From the NCBI GenBank assembly GCA_022706085.1, contig JAKJDF010000001.1:294526-358525 (forward strand): 64,000 nt of DNA, written 5' to 3'. The stretch is from Candidatus Latescibacterota bacterium. GTDB lineage: Bacteria > Latescibacterota > MWCZ01. Shown piece after piece: positions 57,521 through 64,000 of this stretch. Under the pieces are notes generated by a model. That model saw only the letters and a list, made by a program, of their open reading frames with translations. It searched no databases and had not been told where the DNA came from. Position 1 is the stretch's first letter; each line of letters begins with the position of its first letter. Position numbers and translations under genes: made by a program.

Positions 57521-59122
57521 TCAGCCCTTCCTGCGGCTGTCCTGCAACAACTTGTAACTTAAACTGTCGATCAGTGCCTGCCAGCTCGCCTCGAGGATAT
57601 CCTCTGAAACGCCTACCGTGCCCCACGACTCTCCCGTGGCCCGATCGGCTGTTTCTATCAGAACGCGCACCCGTGCCGCCGTGCCCGCGCGACTTGACAG
57701 GTCGCGGACTTTGTAATCGTTGAGGTGCACCTCGTTCAGGGAAGGGAAATCGGCCTGCAGGGCCTTTCGAAGAGCCGTGCTCAGTGCATCCACCGGGCCG
57801 TGCCCGTTCGCCACCGTATGGCGGACGTCGTCGCCCACACGGACCTTGACAATCGCTTCGTTTTCCGAAGAGGTAGACCCGTGTCCGTTTCCGTGCCGGT
57901 TGATGACACGCCACGAGATAACCTCGAAGGGCTCACGGTACTGCCCGAGTTGTCGAAGCGCCAGCAGTTCGAAAGATGCGTCAGCCGCTTCAAATGAAAA
58001 CCCTTCGAACTCAAGCCTCTTCAACCTTTCCAGCAAATCGATCACTCGTGGATCGCGTTTGTCCACTCCCGGCAGCACGCGCTCCAATTTGTGGGCAACG
58101 GTGGAAGTCCCGGCCTGCTGGGAGAGGAGAATCTGGCGCTCGTTGCCGACCAGTGCAGGGTCGATATGTTCGTAACAACCCGGGTTCTTCACCATCGCGT
58201 CGATGTGCGCGCCGCCTTTGTGTGCGAATGCCGCCTCACCAACGTACGGCTGGCGGCTGTCATGCATGACGTTCGCGATTTCAGATACGTATCGTGAAAC
58301 CGCGGTCAGCTTTGCCAGCCGTGCCTTGCCAATAGCGCGCATCCCCATTTTCAGTTCGAGTGCCGGAATGACGGTGCAGAGGTTCGCGTTCCCACACCGC
58401 TCCCCAAAACCGTTGACTACACCCTGTACATGAACCGCACCGGATTCCACGGCGGCGATAGTGTTTGCCGCTCCCATCCCGCCGTCGTTGTGGGCATGGA
58501 TACCGATTCGTGCACCAACCCGGGGGGCAACTTCGCACATGATCCGTTGCACTTCGCTCACCAGCGTACCACCGTTCGTGTCGCACAGCACTATGGTCTC
58601 AGCGCCCGCTTCCACGGCAGCCAGAAGCGTTTTCAACGCGTAATCCGGCGCGGCTTTGTACCCATCGAAAAAGTGCTCCGCGTCGTAAATGACCCGGCGT
58701 CCCTGAGAGCGAAGGTATGCGACGGACGAGGCGATGATACTCAGGTTCTCGTCCAGACTGCATCGCAAAACATGCCGAACGTGCAGGTCCCACGCTTTTC
58801 CGAACACGGTGACAACCTCGGTCTCGGCTTCAAGAAGATTCCGCAACGTCGCGTCATCGCGGGCGGCGACGCCAGCACGATGCGTGCTTCCAAACGCAAC
58901 AATGGTGGCGTTCTTCCACTTCGCACCCCTCGCGTGCTGGAAAAACTCGACGTCGCCTCGATTTGTGCGGTTTGGCCACCCACCTTCGATGAAGTGCACG
59001 CCGAGTTCGTCCAGTTTGTGTGCGATAAGTAGCTTGTCTTCCAGTGAATAGTTTATTCCGAGTGCCTGGGCACCGTCGCGCAGGGTGGAATCGTAAATCT
59101 CGATAGTTCGTTTTCTGGGCAT
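57521..59122 (-). CDS. cimA: (R)-citramalate synthase CimA
   Basis: A 533-residue DRE-TIM enzyme that condenses pyruvate and acetyl-CoA to citramalate, the start of the threonine-independent isoleucine pathway. Key sites are DSTLRDGAQ, the CimA-type EGGWPN and the metal pair in GIHAHNDGGMGAANTI. The C-terminal LeuA-type regulatory domain follows after about 400. Start ATG 59122 has GGAG upstream. A longer frame from 59182 is not supported. A leader with three hairpins precedes it. Confidence 0.94.
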   Translation of the reverse strand: MPRKRTIEIYDSTLRDGAQALGINYSLEDKLLIAHKLDELGVHFIEGGWPNRTNRGDVEFFQHARGAKWKNATIVAFGSTHRAGVAARDDATLRNLLEAETEVVTVFGKAWDLHVRHVLRCSLDENLSIIASSVAYLRSQGRRVIYDAEHFFDGYKAAPDYALKTLLAAVEAGAETIVLCDTNGGTLVSEVQRIMCEVAPRVGARIGIHAHNDGGMGAANTIAAVESGAVHVQGVVNGFGERCGNANLCTVIPALELKMGMRAIGKARLAKLTAVSRYVSEIANVMHDSRQPYVGEAAFAHKGGAHIDAMVKNPGCYEHIDPALVGNERQILLSQQAGTSTVAHKLERVLPGVDKRDPRVIDLLERLKRLEFEGFSFEAADASFELLALRQLGQYREPFEVISWRVINRHGNGHGSTSSENEAIVKVRVGDDVRHTVANGHGPVDALSTALRKALQADFPSLNEVHLNDYKVRDLSSRAGTAARVRVLIETADRATGESWGTVGVSEDILEASWQALIDSLSYKLLQDSRRKG

Positions 59123-59179
59123 CGTCTTCTCCGGGGAGTCAGAAAAACCGTTACAGCACGCGGAACGGGAGTACACAAA

Positions 59180-59278
59180 CAAGCGAGGTGCACAGTGCGC
59201 ACCTCGCTTGCACGGCGGATGAGATCCGCCAGATTACACGATGCCCACCGGACGGCGCAAATGATCCCGGCCGTCCGG
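59180..59278 (-). promoter_or_regulatory. Three consecutive hairpins in the cimA leader
   Basis: In transcription order: a 9-bp stem with 13-base loop (59248-59256 with 59270-59278), a 7-bp stem with 3-base loop (59214-59220 with 59224-59230), and a 12-bp perfect stem with 7-base loop (59180-59191 with 59199-59210) followed by UUUGUGU. The last could be a weak terminator or attenuator 57 bases before cimA. Confidence 0.5.
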
Positions 59279-59363
59279 ATGAGTACCTCCAGCAGTTGCT
59301 GCGCAAGGGAACGTGTTCATTTCACAGGCTTTTCAAACGAGTGATTATCCAAAAGTGACGTAG

Positions 59364-59392
59364 AATGTACTTTCCGAGTCGTCGATCAGCAA
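59364..59392 (-). promoter_or_regulatory. Possible promoter for cimA
   Basis: On the minus strand TTGCTG (59392-59387) and TACATT (59369-59364) are 17 bases apart, upstream of the three leader hairpins. Confidence 0.3.
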
Positions 59393-59427
59393 GAACGATC
59401 GCGATTCCCGTTCATCAGAAAATGTCG

Positions 59428-59577
59428 TCACGTGGAGCGACGTCGAGCCGGCAGGAACCAGATAAGAACCGCCAGCACGGCCAAAAGTTTGATTACCCAC
59501 CCGCCCAGAAGGAACACGAGGCCCGTAAGTTTTGCCGTCACCAAGAGAAGGATGGCACAGAATACGAGCAGCACCAT
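59428..59577 (-). CDS. Small 49-residue predicted membrane protein
   Basis: Too short for a typical ORF listing. It begins MVLLVFCAILLLVTAK, has two hydrophobic stretches (about 1-25 and 29-43) joined by a Gly-Gly-Trp turn, and ends with a basic tail (PARRRST). It starts 27 bases after the stop of the sugar isomerase-like gene, with GTG directly before the ATG as an alternative and GGACAGGG upstream. Function is unknown. Confidence 0.5.
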   Translation of the reverse strand: MVLLVFCAILLLVTAKLTGLVFLLGGWVIKLLAVLAVLIWFLPARRRST

Positions 59578-59604
59578 CACGGCGTACCCTGTCCGAGCCA
59601 CCGG

Positions 59605-60366
59605 TTACACGCCCAGCTTTCTGAGCGCCTGCAAGCCTTCCGCAACACTTTCCAGCGGCGGACTCAGGTATTTCTCCTGCTCGACGATGTACCACTCAGT
59701 TTTGCCAACCGTTTCGCAAAGCTTAAATACCTCTTTCCACGGAACACTTCCCTCACCGTACATCGACGCGAAGTTCACCTCCTCGTTACGGGAGCATTCT
59801 TTGAGGTGCACGGTTGCCGCACGTCCCGGATACTTTTTGAGGAGAGGTACCGACTCCGCACCGCCGTACAACGCGTTTCCCGTGTCCAGTTGCATGACGA
59901 CTTCGGTCACGGTGTCTGAGAAGAAAACGTCAAACGGGAGCAGCCCATCCATTGGTTTGAACTCGTCCCAGTGGTTGTGGTACCCGACACGCATGCCAAA
60001 CGGTTTCACTTTTTCCGCAAGTTCGTTGAAGATCTTGGCCGTGTCCTTCCAGGCCTTCACTGAATTGCGCCGCTCCTCGGCAAGTCCGGGGACTATGAGA
60101 AACTTGTTCCCGAGTTCCTGGTTGAACTGCACTGTTTTTTCCAACTCCTCCCCCAGCAGTGTTTCGAGACCGATGTGCGTACCGGCAACCAGAAGGCCGT
60201 TGTCATTCAAGATTGTGCGCAATTCTTTGGCGCTTTTTCCATAGTAACCCGCGAATTCCACCCCTTGATAACCCATTTTCGCTACGGAGGCAAGGGTGCC
60301 TTCGACATCGTACGGTATGACGTCGCGCAGTGAGTAGAGCTGCAGAGCAACGGGTATCTTTCCCAC
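59605..60366 (-). CDS. Sugar phosphate isomerase/epimerase family TIM-barrel protein
   Basis: A 253-residue protein of the xylose-isomerase-like TIM-barrel superfamily (AP endonuclease 2 family). Typical features are ALQLYSLRD at the first strand, GYQGVEFAGYYG, VGYHNHWDEF, VMQLDTGNALYGG and VHLKECSR, whose Glu, His and Asp residues form the metal site. Members act as epimerases, isomerases or dehydratases on free sugars, often beside Gfo/Idh genes, as here. GTG 60366 follows AAGGAGGTG, ruling out the longer frame. Substrate is unknown. Confidence 0.88.
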   Translation of the reverse strand: MGKIPVALQLYSLRDVIPYDVEGTLASVAKMGYQGVEFAGYYGKSAKELRTILNDNGLLVAGTHIGLETLLGEELEKTVQFNQELGNKFLIVPGLAEERRNSVKAWKDTAKIFNELAEKVKPFGMRVGYHNHWDEFKPMDGLLPFDVFFSDTVTEVVMQLDTGNALYGGAESVPLLKKYPGRAATVHLKECSRNEEVNFASMYGEGSVPWKEVFKLCETVGKTEWYIVEQEKYLSPPLESVAEGLQALRKLGV

Positions 60367-60450
60367 AGAACACCTCCTTGTTTTGGTGCATTTGTTACCG
60401 ACCACCTGAAATGCACAAAGAACCCACAGACTGGCGTGTGGTGCAGGCAG

Positions 60451-61617
60451 TTACCGGGTCATGCCCTCAAGATCGGCGTTGAGGCGCCCCTGGTAGGCCT
60501 CCACGCGGAGCGCTTCGACATCGCTCAACAGGACCGGCCGTCCGACTGCATCCGATTCGTACAACGCCATTGAGATCGCCTGGTCCTTGTACCCTTCCCA
60601 CCCCGTGATCTCGACGGGAGTGCCGTGCAGCACCGCTTCCACGAACTCATTGAGCTCTGTGGCGATGGTGTCCTGAATCCCGCGCGGGAACAGCTTCTCC
60701 ACCCCGTCGGGACCGATGGCTCGATGGTGTTCCGCGATCAGCTCGTCCATCGTCATGGAGTTTTTTCGCGATTTGAACCCCGTGCCCCATGTCAGGGACC
60801 CATGTTCCCCGTACACCGCGCGGTGTCCCCATTTGTCCCCGGGGCCTGAGAGGGTGTACGTCCACGATCCGGTCACCCCGTCAGCAAAGTGCAACACGGC
60901 AAGCGTCGTGTCCTCCACGTCAACCGGGATGGCGCCGGTAAGGTTGTCGGTATCTTTGTACCTGTACGGGTTGTAGGTTCGCACGGTGCAGTACAGGCTT
61001 TCCGGGTCTCCAACGTGGTACCGGAACAGGTCGGCAAAGTGCACGCCGCCATCGAGCGGCCATCCTCCCCCAGCCTGATCGCGGTGGTCACGCCATGTCC
61101 AGTACCAAAGCCTTTCCTCAACATCCACCCAGTAAATCATCCTCAGCTTGCCTATCATTCCAGAATCGATCGCCCATTTGATCGCACGGTTTTCCGTGGA
61201 CCGGCGGTAGTTCTCCGCCACCTGGAATACTTTCCCTGCCTTCTCAGCGGCATCCAGCATCAGCTTGCCGGCCCTCAGCGTGATCGCGAGCGGTTTCTCC
61301 ACCGTAACGTGTTTTCCGGCCTCAAAACACGGTACGACCACCGAATGATGCGCGCGGTGGACCGTGACAACGTCTACCGCCATCATGTCGGGTTCGGATT
61401 TCAGCATGGTTTCCACGTCAGAATAGACTCGAGGCCGGTTCCCCTGCCAAACACCGACCTGATCCGCCATCTTTTCGGCCAGCGATTTGACGAGGTCACA
61501 GGTAGCCACAATTTCGAAATTCTTGATTCCTTTGTCCCAAAGCTCTCTAAATCCCCGTTCGTGGGCGCCCATCATGCCGCCACACCCGATCATTCCGATC
61601 GTCACCCGTTCCGCCAT
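60451..61617 (-). CDS. Gfo/Idh/MocA family NAD(P)-dependent oxidoreductase
   Basis: A 388-residue sugar oxidoreductase: Rossmann motif IGMIGCGGMMGAH, VTVEKPLAITLRAGK with the conserved Glu-Lys-Pro, and DGGVHFADLFRYHVGDPE with the active-site Asp and His. ATG 61617 has GAGGTGG upstream. It sits between a GH38 gene and a sugar isomerase-like gene in one direction, suggesting a route that oxidises a sugar released by the mannosidase. The substrate cannot be fixed from sequence. Confidence 0.9.
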   Translation of the reverse strand: MAERVTIGMIGCGGMMGAHERGFRELWDKGIKNFEIVATCDLVKSLAEKMADQVGVWQGNRPRVYSDVETMLKSEPDMMAVDVVTVHRAHHSVVVPCFEAGKHVTVEKPLAITLRAGKLMLDAAEKAGKVFQVAENYRRSTENRAIKWAIDSGMIGKLRMIYWVDVEERLWYWTWRDHRDQAGGGWPLDGGVHFADLFRYHVGDPESLYCTVRTYNPYRYKDTDNLTGAIPVDVEDTTLAVLHFADGVTGSWTYTLSGPGDKWGHRAVYGEHGSLTWGTGFKSRKNSMTMDELIAEHHRAIGPDGVEKLFPRGIQDTIATELNEFVEAVLHGTPVEITGWEGYKDQAISMALYESDAVGRPVLLSDVEALRVEAYQGRLNADLEGMTR

Positions 61618-61706
61618 TTTTCCACCTCTTAATCTGTTGTCGTCCACTTTCGCCGTGCCATGCCCGAGGCGCGTGTAGAATTTCCCTCCATCATCCCTCC
61701 CGTCGG

Positions 61707-64000
61707 TCAAGGAATCGGTCGCTCAAGCAGGTCTACCTCGACCGGGGCAGCCGAAGGGTTCTGAACGTCAAACGCCAGCGTTTTGATTTCGTGATGCCCG
61801 ATCGACACCTCGGTTGCAATCCCGAGAAATGGCAGTCGCACCCTGGCAATGCCGTCAAGCCCGTGCCCTTCGTACAAGCGGACGATGACCCTGTCGTCGG
61901 CCGCGTTCCCGTTGACGTATTTCTGCGTGCGCTTCAGGATCATCCCGACAACGTTGTCCGGTCCAATTTCCAGGAACTCCGCCCCGCTCTTCAACGCTCC
62001 GTTATGGTGTGGCTCAATGAACGCCTCCGTCGGCGTGTTGAATTCCTCACCGGCGCGCGGAGCCATGATTGCGCGCCAGTCTCCCCCGTGAGGGATAAGG
62101 GCGTACCGGAATGAGCTCGTGCCGAGATCCGGATACTGATACGTTTCTTTCGGGTTGACCTTCCGCGGATCGTGAAACGCGTAAATCGGCGTCCGAAGGA
62201 TGCTCATCCGCATCTCCGCTTCCTTCACATCGAAGCCGTACCGGCCGTCGTTCAACATGGTAACGCCAAAACGCGCCCGATCCACCTTCCCGGTTACGTC
62301 TATCCACTTCTGGCCCGGAAGTTCCTCCCCGTTCCAATCCCGTTCCATGTACGCATAGGGAATTTCCGCCGTCGCCGTTATCTGGTCCAGAGCAGTGGGA
62401 ACAGCCAGCTTGACCATGCGGTGCCGTTCGCGGAAATCCATTTTGACGTCCACGTCGACGCGATTGATCCCCGGGTAGACGTGGAAATGCTGGACCAGAG
62501 TACTATCTTCGAAGGAACTCACCACCTCGAGGGTCGCCCGGACCGGCCCTTGAGACACCACACGGACTCTGCCGTTGGCGATGAACCTCCCCAGTTCGTT
62601 CCTGAACTCGGTTATTCCGTGGCTCCAGGTGTCGGAATGATCCTTTATCACAACGAAGTTCGCGCCAGGTGCAGCAATCAACTCGGGACCGTTCCCCGCC
62701 CGCAGGCTTATGAGCCCACCCGAAAAGGGATCGACCACCAGCGACAGAAGATCGTTGGACAGACCGTTGGGGTGCGCGCAGACCATCGGCGTCTCAAACG
62801 AGGGCATCTCGTCGAGGTGCAACCTGAACACCCGGAACCCCAGCGCAGGCAGTTCGGCGACAAACATCACGGTAACCGTGCTTTTGTCACCTGCCTCCGA
62901 AACGCTGGCGATCTGGACGGGCACTTCGCTGTCATCGTCAGCTACCAGCCGTACCAGTCTGGGGACTACCGCAACCTCGACATGCGCCGTAACGAGATCT
63001 TTGCGCCTCCAGGGATGCGGATTGAAAGCGACCAAGGCGAGGTTCTTCCCGCGCGTATCAACGTTGGCGGCGATTGCACGCAAAGAAGCTCTTTGTGAGA
63101 CATCAGCCGTTTCAATAGCCTTCGCGAACATTGCGTACGTATCCTCGTACGCGGGATGTATTGAGGTGCCGGCCAGCACATCGTGAAACTGATTGAACAG
63201 CACGTCGCGCCATGCGTCGCGCAGCTCTGCACCCGGGTAACATTTATGAGAAACCAGATTCGCCACAGTGGCAAAGCGTTCGGCAGCCATCAGTTTTTGT
63301 TCCGCGCGCCGGTTCAGGACTTTCACCGCGCTTACTGCCGTATAGCACCCGACCGCGTGAATCTGCAGGTCATCTTTGACGACAGGGAAATCCGTTTTTT
63401 GTGTGAGAACCTTTTCCACATACGCGTCGCACCGCGCGAATTTCGCGTTCGGCGCATCCGGCATCGCGTCCGTTTCCAGGATTCCCTGAATGTTCAGTTT
63501 CGTGGGACCGCCGCCGTGGTTTCCGACGCCGTAGAAGCACATCACGTCGGTAACCCCCTCGTCAGTCTGCTCCCATGCGGTGATTATCCGCTTTTTGATC
63601 TCCTCAACGTTGCCGCCGAAGCCGTAGTGGTGGGGTGGGCGGATTCCGAGCACGCGGGAACCGTCGGGCGATTCCCACCAGAAATGCTGGGGCAGATGCT
63701 TTTCATGCTCCCCCGGACGGAAGAAGATATAACTCTTGAAGCCGCTCTTTGCGAGAATCTGGGGAAGGTTTCCATTGTGTCCGAACGTATCGACGTTGTA
63801 CCCCACAGTAGGTTCCACGCCGAACTTCTCCATGAAGTACTCTTTCGCGTACAGCGCGTGCCGAACGTACGACTCCCCGCCGGGGATATTGCAGTCAGGC
63901 TGCTCCCACCAGCCATTGACAATCTCCCAGCGACCCTCCTTAATCCTTTGAGTCACCTCTTCGAACATGTCTGGCGCGTCTTCCTCGAGCCACACGTACG
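61707..64000 (-). CDS. Glycoside hydrolase family 38 alpha-mannosidase, copy 2, N-terminus outside window
   Basis: At least 762 residues of a GH38 enzyme; the first part, including the HxHxD metal motif, is beyond the right edge. The nucleophile Asp is in VDTFGHNGNLPQIL, and the metal-site His in FNQFHDVLAGTS. The C-terminal beta-domains resemble those of copy 1, but overall the two proteins are clearly different paralogues. It heads the minus-strand sugar cluster with the Gfo/Idh gene 89 bases after it. Confidence 0.93.
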   Translation of the reverse strand, partial: YVWLEEDAPDMFEEVTQRIKEGRWEIVNGWWEQPDCNIPGGESYVRHALYAKEYFMEKFGVEPTVGYNVDTFGHNGNLPQILAKSGFKSYIFFRPGEHEKHLPQHFWWESPDGSRVLGIRPPHHYGFGGNVEEIKKRIITAWEQTDEGVTDVMCFYGVGNHGGGPTKLNIQGILETDAMPDAPNAKFARCDAYVEKVLTQKTDFPVVKDDLQIHAVGCYTAVSAVKVLNRRAEQKLMAAERFATVANLVSHKCYPGAELRDAWRDVLFNQFHDVLAGTSIHPAYEDTYAMFAKAIETADVSQRASLRAIAANVDTRGKNLALVAFNPHPWRRKDLVTAHVEVAVVPRLVRLVADDDSEVPVQIASVSEAGDKSTVTVMFVAELPALGFRVFRLHLDEMPSFETPMVCAHPNGLSNDLLSLVVDPFSGGLISLRAGNGPELIAAPGANFVVIKDHSDTWSHGITEFRNELGRFIANGRVRVVSQGPVRATLEVVSSFEDSTLVQHFHVYPGINRVDVDVKMDFRERHRMVKLAVPTALDQITATAEIPYAYMERDWNGEELPGQKWIDVTGKVDRARFGVTMLNDGRYGFDVKEAEMRMSILRTPIYAFHDPRKVNPKETYQYPDLGTSSFRYALIPHGGDWRAIMAPRAGEEFNTPTEAFIEPHHNGALKSGAEFLEIGPDNVVGMILKRTQKYVNGNAADDRVIVRLYEGHGLDGIARVRLPFLGIATEVSIGHHEIKTLAFDVQNPSAAPVEVDLLERPIP

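Larger units (their letters stand above)
59123..59427 (-). other. 305-base leader/intergenic region before cimA
   Basis: Co-directional gap between the small membrane ORF and cimA. It holds three consecutive inverted repeats and a possible promoter, both listed separately. A 28-codon frame (ATG near 59319) that ends in the first repeat has no clear branched-chain codon run and is not called as a leader peptide. Confidence 0.6.

Noticed and set aside
59235-59321. 28-codon leader peptide before cimA
   Set aside because: No cluster of Ile, Val or Leu codons and no good ribosome-binding site; kept only as a remark in the leader entry.

Overview
The window is 64 kb of gene-dense chromosomal DNA with about 50 protein genes. 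I found no rRNA, tRNA, CRISPR array, insertion sequence or phage gene. Third codon positions are GC-rich, so most long antisense frames are shadows. The cell envelope is of the diderm type: TolC-family channel, FtsX with an EnvC-like partner, lipoproteins. The mix of traits (bacterial microcompartment genes, PorX-like regulator, bacillithiol synthase BshA, branched-polyamine synthase BpsA, gyrase with HGEAIVYP in GyrA, many glycan-cleaving enzymes) suggests an uncultured Gram-negative heterotroph near the PVC, FCB, Sumerlaeota, Hydrogenedentota or Armatimonadota groups. There is no marker here that fixes the phylum.

Layout. 1-5.5 kb, minus strand: a beta-mannosidase followed by a microcompartment operon (three BMC-P vertex proteins, an acylating aldehyde dehydrogenase with an N-terminal encapsulation peptide, a class II sugar-phosphate aldolase cut by the window edge). 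This looks like a fucose/rhamnose-type compartment. 5.7-15.4 kb, plus: PorX-like regulator and tsaE, then dnaN-recF-dciA-gyrB-gyrA. 15.5-24.3 kb, plus: histidine kinase and CheY-like regulator overlapping into glgC, galT, GH57 enzyme, rnhB, yraN. 24.3-31.9 kb, minus: mnmG-rsmG, then a beta-propeller/SpoIIE phosphatase, RsbW-like kinase, STAS protein and TRAP-type solute-binding lipoprotein. 32.1-38.1 kb, plus: pdxA, a PASTA protein, an orphan sugar-type ABC ATPase, an unrecognised protein with four 80-residue repeats, bshA. 38.2-41 kb, minus: a hydroxyacid dehydrogenase and a GAF-HD-GYP protein. 41.3-44.6 kb, plus: an unknown gene, bpsA, speD and an acyltransferase-like gene, all overlapping. 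44.6-51.9 kb: a Cys-rich protein, TolC, FtsX-EnvC, a class V aminotransferase, a degenerate IrrE-like protein, pcm. 51.9-64 kb: a sigma-like protein, GH38 alpha-mannosidase, purine permease with PII protein, citramalate synthase, and a minus-strand sugar cluster (second GH38, Gfo/Idh oxidoreductase, sugar-phosphate isomerase-like enzyme, tiny membrane protein).

How they fit together. One GH2 beta-mannosidase and two GH38 alpha-mannosidases, the Gfo/Idh and TIM-barrel enzymes and the microcompartment point to growth on mannose- and deoxyhexose-containing glycans. GlgC and GH57 suggest alpha-glucan storage or turnover. The most unusual pieces are the propeller-phosphatase/partner-switch/solute-binding operon, the branched-polyamine operon with an altered SpeD cleavage site and a zinc-ribbon-tailed BpsA, the four-repeat protein at 35-37 kb, and the purine permease paired with PII.
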